The position numbers and the translations under genes were made by a program. Positions 1-12,600 of a DNA stretch of 64,000 nt are shown piece by piece. This DNA is from Bactericera cockerelli (taxonomy: Eukaryota > Arthropoda > Insecta > Hemiptera > Triozidae). Position 1 is the stretch's first letter. Each line of letters opens with the position of its first letter. The notes beneath the pieces were generated by a model. It did not search any database. It saw nothing but the letters and a program-made list of their open reading frames with translations, and was not told where the DNA came from. The DNA lies in NCBI GenBank assembly GCA_024516035.1, contig CM044956.1:30664217-30728216 (forward strand). Reading direction: 5' to 3'.

Positions 1-451
1 TTCACGCGCGAGAGCTCCCCCGCCGCCTGAGTATATATTGAGAAGAAGAGAACTGGTTCACTCACCCGAGCACGCCTGAGTATATATTGAGAAGAAGAGA
101 ACTGGTATTTTCACTTACCCGAGCCGCCTGAGTATATATTGAGAAGAAGAGAACTGGTTTTTCACTCACCCGACCCGCGGCCCTGAGCAGTATATATTGA
201 GAAGAAGAGAACTGGTTCACTTCACCGGAGACGCGGCACTGAGGAGTATATATTGAGAAGAAGAGAACTGGTTCACTTACCCGAGCGGCGACGGCCTGAG
301 GTATATATTGAGAAGAAGAGAACTGGTTCACTCACCGGAGACGCGGCCTGAGTATATATTGAGAAGAAGAGAACTGGTATTTCAAAACTTCACTCCCGGA
401 GCACGCCTGAGTATATATTGAGAAGAGAGATAGAACTGGTTCTTCACTCAC
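1..451 (-). repeat. Minisatellite carrying copies of the laminin exon 30 splice donor
   Basis: At least eight copies of a 49-59 bp unit (starts near 31, 80, 132, 190, 246, 301, 352, 411) share GTATATATTGAGAAGAAGAG and run directly into exon 30. Each unit contains CACTCACCCGAGC or a variant. On the minus strand this is the last ~12 exon bases followed by GGTGAGTG, the exon 30 donor. The array therefore multiplies the exon end, the donor and about 40 bp of intron. Its left end lies outside the window. Confidence 0.85.
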
Positions 452-630
452 CCGAGCGCGCCTGTTCGTACGCCTCCCCGGCGGCGGTGCTGGCGTCCAG
501 TGCGCCCCTCCTGGCCCCCTCCAGCACGTCCACTATAGTTTGGTAGGCCCGGCTTGCCTTCACCGCTATGTCCGCATCTCGCCGCGTCGCGTTGAACAGC
601 CCGGCATAGCGCTGCGCCTCGGCGCTCAGT
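452..630 (-). CDS. wb: Laminin alpha exon 30 (coiled coil)
   Basis: Acceptor TTTCAG and donor GGTGAGTG flank 179 nt that read [20 protein letters not shown] and onward, a charged helical stretch typical of laminin coiled-coil domains II/I. It joins exon 29 by completing an AGA codon. It leaves in phase 1 and the next exon is off the window. Confidence 0.85.
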
Positions 631-3600
631 CTGAAACATGTTTTCAAAGGATATCACGGTCAGGTTCTACGAAAAACACCTAACCTAAAAAATACGAAAA
701 ACCTTAGTTCCAAAGGATTCGTCAAGATAGCGCCAGTAGAGTTTACAGCAAAACTCTACTGGCGCTATCTTGACGAATCCTTTGGAACTAACGTTTTTCG
801 TGTTTTTTAGGTTAGGTGTTTTTCCTAGAACCCGACCTACATATTATTTGTAGGTATATTTTACATTAATATTGATATTACAATAAACGGGGCGGAGATA
901 AATCTCAAGCCAACAGGAAATCTTCATTGTTTGAAGTTGAGAAACTTCCTGGTAATATGACATGTCTGGAGGATCACTGCTTTCTGTATCATGTTGATAA
1001 TGTTATGATGGATATTCAGCTTCTTCAGATTTTCTTCTAATGTTTTGTCTATGACACCTGTTTATTATTATTATTATTATAGAAAGCTTTATTAGGTAGA
1101 ACAAAAAATATATACAGTAGAATACAATGAAATATAAAGAAAAACAAAAAGATTAAGCAAATATACAAGAAGAAAAAAAGACAATGAAGTTAATGTCCTA
1201 CCTAAAGGACGGGATTATTGCCTGTGGCAATCTCTTCCACCCAACATATGTGTTCATCACAACAGCAAACACTCCTTACTAAAATTTGCCATGCTTGGGA
1301 CTCAAACTCCAAATTGTTTAGTGGATGATCCAGAGCATGAAGTTCATACGAGAAGATTGAGATACAAACGTGCTGTGATGTGTGAAAGTGAAAGGCAAAA
1401 TGTTTGCGAAATAAATAAATATTACCTACTTTTGTGAATCACATCAGAAAGCTATCTTTACTAAAATTTGCCATGTTTAGTACTCGAATTACCACACTCC
1501 TGATCACGAGTGCAGAGTACCTCGACAGTTGAGCTACTGTAGTCTTAAAAAAAGATAATGAAAAATATAAAGCTAACAAATTAATGAAGTTGAATAAAGT
1601 CTCACCTGGCCGCATGTCTCACTGCAGGCTCCACGAAGCGGTCTCTATACTGCGGGTTCAAGTTGAACAGGATTCCCTCTCTGTCTTCTACGGAAGAGGA
1701 CAGGTTGAGAAGTTCCGAGCTTAGCTCCTCCAGTTCCTGAGGAAGCAGTCAACCAAACATTAAGGGCAAATTATAAAAAAAAACAGGGTTAGATTTACTC
1801 TAAGTGGGCATTATCCTTTAACTCAAGTGGGCATTATCCTTTAACTAAGGCCATAGTGCGTTGTGATTGGTTGAAAACTCCAATTTGAGGTACTGTTAGG
1901 CTTTGCTTGACTTTAATCCTGTTTCATAATGTGGCCCAAAGTCTTTTCGCTAACTCGCTGCGTTCGGCCGACGCGACGAGAAAAAAAATTTGATGCAAAT
2001 TTTGAAACTGAAACGTTTTAATGATCTTGATGGGAGGATCAATGTAGAAATTGTAGCCTGAAAGCACCTAGGAACAAATAATGTTTAGTTCCTCAATTTT
2101 GCACAAAATAGGTAAGTGAAAAAAACATCAACATTGGATATGATATAGTAGGTAATTCATTTTCAGATCTTTCGTACGGAATCGTGTAGTACCAGTACTT
2201 ATACTTACCACAAAGTCATCCTCCGCCTCATCTAGAAACACCGATGCGGCCTGGTTCAGGTTTTCGCTACGATTGGCAGCATTCACCACTTCTTCCGCCA
2301 TCTTGTCTATTTGTCTCACTCTACCCTCCAGACCAGTGTACACCACCTTTAACATTCAAAAAGTTAACCCCTTATAACCTCCTCTGGTAAAGCTAACTGT
2401 ATTAAGAAGTATGAATTTAATTATTTCAAATGAAAAAAACATGTGTTCAACAATTTTTTTTCAAAAATAAATTAATTTTGTATAAACAATGACTGAAATT
2501 TCTGCAATATAATGGTCTTTAATGTAGAGAAAACGAAAAATCCCAAAATACTTCTGATGTTAAGTACTTTTCAGAAATGTATTACAAATAGGGTAGTTCC
2601 ATTTAAGATTGCTATGTTAACCCCCCCCCCCCTGAGGCCACCCCTGGTAGTGATAAGAAAACAAACCCTAGTAGAAAATGGTTTCCCCTCGATATAATGG
2701 TACACATGTTTTAGTATGTTTCAAAATTTAAATCCGTTGTCTAGATATTTCATGTGGCTCTTATTTTTTTGGTAGACCCTGTGTGTAGTTTACCAATCAA
2801 AAGTTGTACGAACAACCCTTAAGTGCTCGGACCAGAATTAATGTCAACAAGCAACAGAGACTGCTAGTGTCAGGAAAATTCCAAGAGCCTTTTCACATAA
2901 ATCGACAAATTTACTACGACTTTTTCTCAATGAGTTGAAAACACTCAGGTTCAAACTTCAACCCATGACAGATCTTGAATTCTACTAAAACTTTGCATTT
3001 TCGATTGTTTTTATTTTTCTACATCTTTGTACGACAATATGCTATTTAGGTCTGAGACCCAATATTAATTTAATCTCACTAGTAGCTGTGTAACTGTTAT
3101 AGCTTTCACCATTTTTCTTCCGTTTTCATAGAATTTTCTCTCTTCGTTTTTCCTCTACCATTTTCATAACCACAACTTTCCTCACTTCCTGTTTAGACCA
3201 TACCCTGTTGCTTTCTGTCAGTCGCCGGGAGTTGGTGTTGGACTGCAGGATAGCCACTATCTTCGAGTTCATATCTCGTATCCGCTCCAGCAGAATGTCT
3301 ATGGAGTTGTGTATGTGCTCCGTGGTAAGTCGGTTAGTCATCTTGTCCTTCACATGGTACAAGATATCCGTGCATTCACTGAAAAAGAAAAAGTAAAAAT
3401 GTTTGTATAAATATAACAAAAAACTCAAACATTACACCAAATGTATTAATTTTAATACGCTATCTCGAAAATAAACCCCTATTAGTTTTTATTCTAAGAA
3501 AACGTACTCTATAAAAAATCATATCTCGTACCGTTTAGCCGGAACTGCCCCCAAAAAGCGGTCGAAAGGTTAGGTTTCATGTGAATCGTTTTGTGGCATA

Positions 3601-6600
3601 TCCTCTACCTAAAAGAAATTTACATGCGAAATTTGAAGTCTCTAGCTTATTGCGAACGAAGAGTAACGAAGTTCTACCTTTAACTCAACGGCACTTGTCC
3701 GTTTCTATGTTTGTAACGCGATAAAAGTCGTAATTTTCGTCCAATCGAGCTGAAATCTTCAGAGTATGTTCCATTCATACTAAAACTTTGCTGTATAGTT
3801 TTTGGAGCACAGCATGTTAAGTAACAAAACGCGTCTATAAGCTCGAGTAATAAGGTGCCGGAACCGAAAGCTATAGATCAGAGTCCCTTTCAGATGAGAA
3901 ATATTCAGTAAGGCGAGTTCGAGTAATAATGATAGTACAATCAGCCTTGTGATTAACACAAATATGTTTTTTTTTCAAGGCTTTAATGACAGAATTTTAT
4001 ATTGCGTGATGAGCTCTTTCACCCAACCATTTCTTGCTGACCAGTAGTCAGCAACAAGTAGAAATAGAAGGAAATAAGAAGCAGTAGAGGAAAGGAAGGG
4101 ACGTAGAAAAGAAGAATAATTATAATCAAGAGCCCTCGAGGTACATAATGTACCTCATGTCATGAAGAAAAGTTAGCTGAGGTACATATATGTACTCATT
4201 CAGCTAACTTTTCTTCATGACATGAGGTACGTATGTGTACCTCAAGTATTTTATTATTCATGACATTATAAGTATGTATTTTTATCCGACCCTATGTTGC
4301 TCTTTGAAGACATGAGGTACCTCTATTGTGACTCAATATTTATTTATTTATTTGTGGATCTTATGTGGATCTGATAGCTCGTGTCCCACTGAGTTTTTCG
4401 GTCCGAGACACTTGAAATGATAAATGAGCTTTAGTCCCTCACAACGAATCTCTAATATAGGCTTGGCGCTAAACGTGTTACCAAGTTTTGAAAACGTAAG
4501 CGATCACTCACTCAAAGGTCTTGTTGGCGAAGCGCTGGGAGGCGGCCAGGTCACTCTCCTGGATGAAGCGCAGCAGCTGCCTGGCGTCCCCCAGGGCCCC
4601 GCCCACATTCACGAGGCCCGCGTCCTCGGCCACATAGCCCCTCAGCTGGGCCACCAGGCCCCGGGCCCAGCTCGTGTTGCCGTGGGCCTGGGCCAGGGAG
4701 GCCTGGGCCTGGGAGTACAGGGCCGCGGCCCCCAGGGAGGTGTCGTTGCTGGAGCCGAACTGTTTCATTGACTGTAAGAACAAGCGGATTGAAAATAATA
4801 TGTCTATGTAACATACTGTAACATGTATATGTATTATGTTGTATATGGATACGTTTTTAAATATGTACGAGGGTGGTTCAAGAAGTTCGTGGCTTAGCCT
4901 ATATGGAAATGTATAGACCGACCTCAGTAGCTTGATCGATAAGGCGCGGACTTGTAACCTGGAGGTCGGTGGTTCAAGTCCCGGTTTCAGCGTAGATTTA
5001 GTAAAGCGAGTTTGAGTAGTTGTGATATACCTAACAAAAGTGATTAACACAAATATGATAACTTTAAATGGATACATTTTTAAATATGTACGAGGGTGGT
5101 TCCAAAAGTTCGTGGCTTAGCCTATATGGAAATGTATAGAGCATGTATAGTTGTATACAGGGTGGGGCAAAAGTCTGGAAACCCCTCAATAACTTTCGAA
5201 TGGCTTCTTCGGTAAAATTAAAATTTTGTAAGGTAAACCGGGCTAATAAGACCTTCTTTTAGAGTGGGGTCGATTTTTGTTACCGGCCCCCATGTTGGGG
5301 CCAGGGGGGCCAACTTCATTTTTTTAAATACGAACCCCCACCTTGCGATACATTTTTGAAAAGGTCTTTAAATAAGAAATACATTGGTGCAAATTTTATT
5401 TTTTTAATATTAACTGTTTGCAAATGGCGTCCAACTTTGTGTATGCAGTAAAGTATGGAAACTCCTGAATATCTTTTGAAAGGTCTTTCTCAGTAAATTT
5501 AAAATTGTGCACGGTAAGTCGGGATAATTAGACCATTCCAAAAATGTATCGCAAGGTGGGGTTTCGTATTTAAAAAAATGAAGTTGGCCTCCCTGACCCC
5601 AACATGGGGGCCGGTAAAAAGAAATCGGTCCCATTCTAATCTAAGGTCTAATTACCAAGGATTACTGTACACAATTTTAAATTTACTGAGAAAGCCCTTT
5701 CGAAAGATATTCAGGGGTTTCCAGACTCTACTGCATACACAAAGTTGGACGCCATTTAAAAACAGTTAATGTTAAAAAAATAAAATTTGCACCATTGTAT
5801 TTCTTATTTAAAGACCTTTTTAAAAATGTATTGCAAGGTGGGGGTTCGTATTTAAAAAAATGAAGTTGGCCCCCCTGGCCCCGACATTAGGGCCGGTAAC
5901 AAAAATCAACCCCACTCTAAAAGAAGGTCTTATTAGCCCGGTATACCTTACAAAATTTTAATTTTACCGAAGAAGCCATTCGAAAGTTATTCAGGGGTTT
6001 CCAGACTTTTGCCCCACCCTGTATATTGTATAGGTATATTTTTTTCCCATCATTTTATTGTATGTATGTTAAATTGTATATCTTTTTTTTTCAATTAGAA
6101 AATAGAGATCCACCAGCTTATAAAAGATAAATAAAACATATAAATGAAAAATATCTTTCATTTACATCGTCCTCTTAGCAATGGAAGAAACAATTTTCTG
6201 TGAAGTCAAATACTTGTTAGGATTTTTTATCACAGACGTTAAATGAACCTTGGAATTGAAAATATTTTTGTTAAGCTCTACCTGTTCTGTATTGTAGGCT
6301 GCCCTGGACACTAGCTCTTGTTCTAACTGCTGCGGTAGACCGTTCATCCTCTCATCCACATCTATCCACAGTTGTAAGGTGTCCTCCAGTACGGAGGCAT
6401 TGGAGTCCAGCGCTAGCAGGGGGGCCCAGGGAGGAGCTATGACACCATTCACTATGTGATCTGAACCTGGAAATATTAATTATTACAAATTTTATATTTT
6501 AATTAATTGAGCAGCGCGATAGCACTCTGCCTCGCCAAGTCAAGATATGCCAAGAGATATTGCACGATAATTATTTTTGGGCCCAAGAGTTGGCGGTGAA

Positions 6601-9600
6601 TTTTAATATTTATGGGTGTTTTTTTTTTTTAAAATAATGCTTTCCACAGATGAAAAATCAGGAAAAAGGCTTGTTAATAGGGGGTTTTTTTATTTTTTAT
6701 AAAGCCCCATTGTTACCCAAATTAAACAAATATCTAAAAAAAGAATACACTACACAACGTAAGTGAGAAGTTAAATACACGAGCTCTCGATAGAAAAGCA
6801 TTCCTGATCTCCCGGCCTTACTTAGGCTGGATGAGTAGCTGGTTTGAGTTTCCAACAATTAAAGGGTGAAACCCAATAACGTCCTACGCTATCTTTAGTT
6901 AAAAAAAATAAATAAAAGAAGTTGAAGTTTGCTTTCCGCTCTTCCCTCGGCTGAGTTTGTAGAAGTCTACGATTTGTAATTTTATTATTGTTTTATTTAC
7001 TTTTAACACAAAAATACATTTGCGAATTATGAGACTTTTATATTAGTCCACTTGAAAAAAAGAAAAGAAAAAAAGTAGTTATCATATTTGTGTTAATCAC
7101 TTTCGTGATATCACAACTGCTCAAACTCGCATTACTAAATCTACGCTGAAACCGGGACTTGAACCACCGACTTCCAGGTTACAAGTCCGCCGCCTTATCG
7201 ATCAAGCTACTGAGGTCGGTAAAAAATAGTAGAATACACACCTTCCTTGAAGAGCAGGTCGAGTTCAATGACCTTGTCGAGCAGCAGGTCCGTGCACCCA
7301 TCCTGGCAGGAGGCACAGCCCCGGGACGTGAGGATGTGGCGGGGCTCACACTGGCTGCAGTCCCGGCCCGTGATGCCTAGCCTGCAGTTGCACTGGCCGG
7401 ACTCCTCATGACACTCGTCACTCACGCTGCCGTAGGGGGAACAGTTGCAGGGGGCACACGAACCATTCGGCTGCGAGGGAAACCCGAAGTAGCCGTACGC
7501 ACACCTGAGGCGACATAGATAAATACAATAGCCTCAATTAAAAATTTCAAGGTTTACAAATTACAAAATAAGTTTTTTTTTTGTTTGTTTACAGGAAGAG
7601 ATCCCATAAGGTAAAGATTTTAATCTATTGCAGGTTGTATATATGATCCATGCCACTGACATGTGGTAGAGTACCAAGAATGCAGGCTGCATTGCCGCGT
7701 TGAATCCCTATGGATATTCTCTGCAGCAAGAATTCTTTGGCACTTTGAGTTCCAGTGGCACGGATCAAATTATCACCCACAAGTTATTTACATGCAATAA
7801 CATATTAATATTATAATAACATAACTTTTTATTCAATTGTATATACATACGTAAAAGTAAAAATATTATTTAGATGAATAAATCATCTAATTGAAGGCCT
7901 CCTATGGGCATCTGCACTCTGAACCTAAATTATGGTCGAAGTTCCAGATGCCCACAGGGAAGGTGTTACGTTCTTTAACAGTGTAACACCCCTATCACAG
8001 GCGAGATACGGTGGAATAATGCAAAGTTATGGGAATAAATAATATTTAATGAGTAAGTATGCATCTTTGCACCTACACTCAACAATGAGTGTGACAATTG
8101 TCAGGGACAACCCATGATACTCACCATCGCTTCAAATTTCCACAAAATCCAACCACTCTCACAGTCATGGACCTATGGGAAAAACCTAAAGACGTTGCGA
8201 AAGTCCTAGGACTTAAACTAACAAATGATTGAAGGACGAGACTGCACAGTACTGCACACTAGCTAAATGTCGCTACAAAAAGAACAACTATTCTTAAAAA
8301 CCATTTAGAGGAAGTTTATAAACATCCTTTAGTCTGAGGTACAGTGATTCAGGTGCTAGCGTTATTATTTCCATGACAATTTATTACTGTCAAGTTCATT
8401 TATATGTTTACTTCGTCAAGATCTCAGCTCTGGCCGTTACGTACCACATCTTATCTATCACACAAGGGTCCAGTGTTCTGGGTCGAATGATCTTACCTAT
8501 CACACAAGGGTCCAGTGTTCTGGGTCGAATGATCTTACCTATCACACAAGGGTCCAGTGTTCTGGGTCTAATGATCTTACCTATCACACAAGGGTCCAGT
8601 GTTCTGGGTCTAATGATCTTACCTATCACACAAGGGTCCAGTGTTCTGGGTCTAATGATCTTACCTATCACACAAGGGTCCAGTGTTCTGGGTCTAATGA
8701 TCTTACCTATCACACAAGGGTCCAGTGTACCCCGGCTTACAGAAGCACTGGGTCTCATGATCTTACCTATCACACAAGGGTCCAGTGTACGCCGGCTTAC
8801 AGAAGCATTGGGTCTCATGATCTTACCTATCACACAAGGGTCCAGTGTTCTGGGTCTCATGATCTTACCTATCACACAAGGGTCCAGTGTTCTGGGTCTC
8901 ATGATCTTACCTATCACACAAGGGTCCAGTGTTCTGGGTCTCATGATCTTACCTATCACACAAGGGTCCAGTGTACCCCGGCTTACAGAAGCACTGGGTC
9001 TCATGATCTTACCTATCACACAAGGGTCCAGTGTACCCCGGCTTACAGAAGCACTGGGTCTCATGATCTTACCTATCACACAAGGGTCCAGTGTACCCCG
9101 GCTTACAGAAGCACTGGGTCTCATGATCTTACCTATCACACAAGGGTCCAGTGTACCCCGGCTTACAGAAGCACTGGGTCTCATGATCTTACCTATCACA
9201 CAAGGGTCCAGTGTACCCCGGCTTACAGAAGCACTGGGTCTCATGATCTTACCTATCACACAAGGGTCCAGTGTACCCCGGCTTACAGAAGCACTGGGTC
9301 TCATGATCTTACCTATCACACAAGGGTCCAGTGTACCCCGGCTTACAGAAGCACTGGGTCTCATGATCTTACCTATCACACAAGGGTCCAGTGTACCCCG
9401 GCTTACAGAAGCACTGGGTCTAATGATCTTACCTATCACACAAGGGTCCAGTGTACCCCGGCTTACAGAAGCACTGGGTCTCATGGCCCGCGGACACAAG
9501 ACAGGCCCGGGCGAAGTTCTGATGGGCAGAGGGGCAGGGGCAGGGCCGGCAAGAGCTCTCGGGAGGGGGGGCACCATAGTAGCCTTCAGCACACGCCTCG

Positions 9601-12600
9601 CAGCGAGGACCTCCGTGTTGTCCCTGCAGTCTGTGGGGGGATTAATAGAATGCTAATGATAAGTAATATGCATCCCACGACATAAGGACCATACTTCATA
9701 GGTGTGGCCCTTAGTGTGAGATGACGACAGCCAAAAGAAACTAGCATAAGTTCAATTAAAAATATTATGAATTATGTAAACTGTCATTGTTATATATATT
9801 TGAACCATTTACTTGTCATGTAATAAAAAAAAATAAGAAAATATATAAAATCTACATAACTGCAAAGCCCCCTGGCAAGACTATACATAATTACATATAC
9901 ACAACGTCCAGTGGAAATATCTCATTGCCCTTCACCTACATTAAGAACAAAAATTTTGGAAACCCAGATCAAACACCTGTGGTATTACTTACACGAAATC
10001 CAAAATTATAGTACATAAGTCGTAGAAATCTTTACAAAATCATCACATACCTATCATGTATAGTAAAATTTATCTACATATACAGAAAATACAAAACATA
10101 AGGCTGCAGGGACAGGTGACGGATAATGGAATAATAGCTAATGGTGCAAAGACAAAGTAGAGAGAAACATAGCTCTCTACTAATAATATTGTAATATTGC
10201 ATGATCATGAATTATAATACTTATAATTGGTTTTGAAATAAATAACTAGCACTAGAATAACAGAAAATATTGTTTGGTATGCCATGTGTTATTCATTCAA
10301 GCGCCAATTTTGATACATTTCTAATGTATTCCACTAGTTCTCAAAATACAAGAGCGCTCGAGATTCCACTTCACAGAACCCTAGCCTACTCTAACTCCTT
10401 TCATGTTCGGGCAGTTCGTCTTTGGAACAGCCTGCCAGTAGACATCAGGAATTCTCTAAGCATTGACGGTTTCAAAGTCCTTGTCGAGGAGTTCTACGAG
10501 TATTCTGATATTCCGTAGCTCTTGATTGTCATTATTATTATTACTCTTTTCTACATCTTTTTTTTTCTTTTCATTCCTATCCCATACTGCTTCTCTTATT
10601 CCCTTCTATTTCTATTGTTGCTGACTACTAGTCAGCCAAAAAAAAAGCCAAAAAAAAAAAAAAAAAAAAAATGCCAAAAAAAGCCTCCTCACCCAGACAG
10701 TGCCCCGTCTCGGGGTGGCACGCGCTGCTCCTGTTGTTGCACTGGCAGGGCCGCGCCTCCCCCAGCAGCTGGAGGACCAGGTGGGGTGGAGGTGGAGGTG
10801 GAGTGGCTGGAGTAGTGGCTCCTGTGCCGGAAGAAGCCCTGGCTGGGGTTCTGGCAGGAGGAGGCGCTGTAGGGGCCTGGGCATGCGCACAGCTCCACGC
10901 CAGGCACCGCGCTCTGCCGCAGCAGGGTCATGTTCTGCGGGGGCAGGATGCGGCCGCACTCCAGACTGGTCTCTTTCAGCGTGGCCCGCGTGAAATCCAC
11001 CTGAAGCATTACCAGTATTTGTATTATTTTTTATTTTATTTGTGGTGAAGCACAAGGCCTCTTCACAATTTTTTGTGGGTAGCGCAGCATTACTAAGAGC
11101 CTCCTTCACATTTCGAATTATGAAGAGAATGCCAAAGAATGAAGAGAATGCCAAAGGCATTATCACCACCCTTGATCAAACTTTGTTTATATTTGATTAA
11201 TTATACCTTTGACTGTACCTGTATATAAAAAATTGTAAATAAAGATTGATCTAAATTGTTGAATAATTTCTTTTTACTCTGGTAATGCCGCCACTGATCG
11301 TTACTCATACAAGTAACTACTCATTTTTCCTCACGAGGTAGGAGTGGACCCCGAACACCCAAGTACAGAGCAGAAAAATTCCTGCCCCGCTGGGGATCGA
11401 ACCCAGGTCACCGTGTGTGCAATGCCTAGCGCGCTAACTCACTCTGCCACGGTGACTACTACCATTATTTCGTCAGGGTCGGATGAGGTGATTACGAAAT
11501 TTCGCATGCACTTTTCTTGTTGATCAACAACCTCATGTGAACCTCATCACCCGCGGGTAAAGTGGCAGAGAATGGGCTTTCACTTTTAATTTATCTATAA
11601 ATTTTACTTTGTTTCAATATTGTACTTCAATACTTTAGTGATAGCTGAGTTGGATTGATATTTAATAAATGAATAGGATAATGATGATAATGTACGAGTT
11701 CATGTTGATATGAAACAATCTTCTAAACATAAAAAAACGTTTGTTTATCTAGGTTTCTTTCTTAAATAATTAACGTTTGTTTATCTAGGTTTCTTTCTTA
11801 AATAATTTACCGTTTGTTTATCTAGGTTTCTAGTTTCTTTCTTAAATAATTGTGTCTGTCACTAGTGTTTGTAAAAAATAATAATGTATATAAATGAGGG
11901 GATAACCTACTGATTCTGTAGCTCGTATGAACACATGCTGGAGGTTCTGCAGGGTTAACATGAGAGTTTGTCTGCTGACGGGATCCGTGGGGTTATTCTT
12001 CATCCTCCAGAGACTTTCATGGAATCGTACCTCATGTCTGTTATCTGTTGCAAATGGAAGAAAAAGTAGGTTTCATGGTTGTATTTAGAACATTTTGGAC
12101 AGGGCATCGTAAAAACTTCATTTCACCATGAAGTAGAAGAAGTAAAAAATCCATTGGAAAAAGAAGAATGTCAGCAATATTTTGTTATAAATACCAACGG
12201 ATCCCTACGCAACTGGTATTACCAGACTTAGTGCCTTAACCTTTGACAGGAAACGCATAATTATTTTGACAGGAAATCTCTAGAAAAGTTTACACTAGCC
12301 AAGATTATGAATAAAACAGTAGGATTATTTGTTCGACTCAAGAGAAATTGGTGTTTCTCTTGAGTCATTCAATGGGAACATGATATTATTACCTTGAGAT
12401 TCTACGATAGGGTAGTACTCCAGCACAAACTTGTCATTGCCCTGTATCTATTATTCAATGGGAACATGATTATTACCTTGAGATTCTACGATAGGGTAGT
12501 ACTCCAGCACAAGCTTGTCATTGCCCTGTATCTGAACCACAGGATAAGAGCTGAGCACTCCTCTGGGGAGGAGAGTAGTACCTCCTTCTGTCTCGGTAGT

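Noticed and set aside
4424..4771. Plus-strand frame opposite laminin exon 26
   Set aside because: Antisense of a GC-rich exon; no domain.
8373..9656. Open frames of about 400 codons on both strands
   Set aside because: They exist only because the 42/60-bp array has periods divisible by three. The laminin frame is a different one and stops at the first donor.
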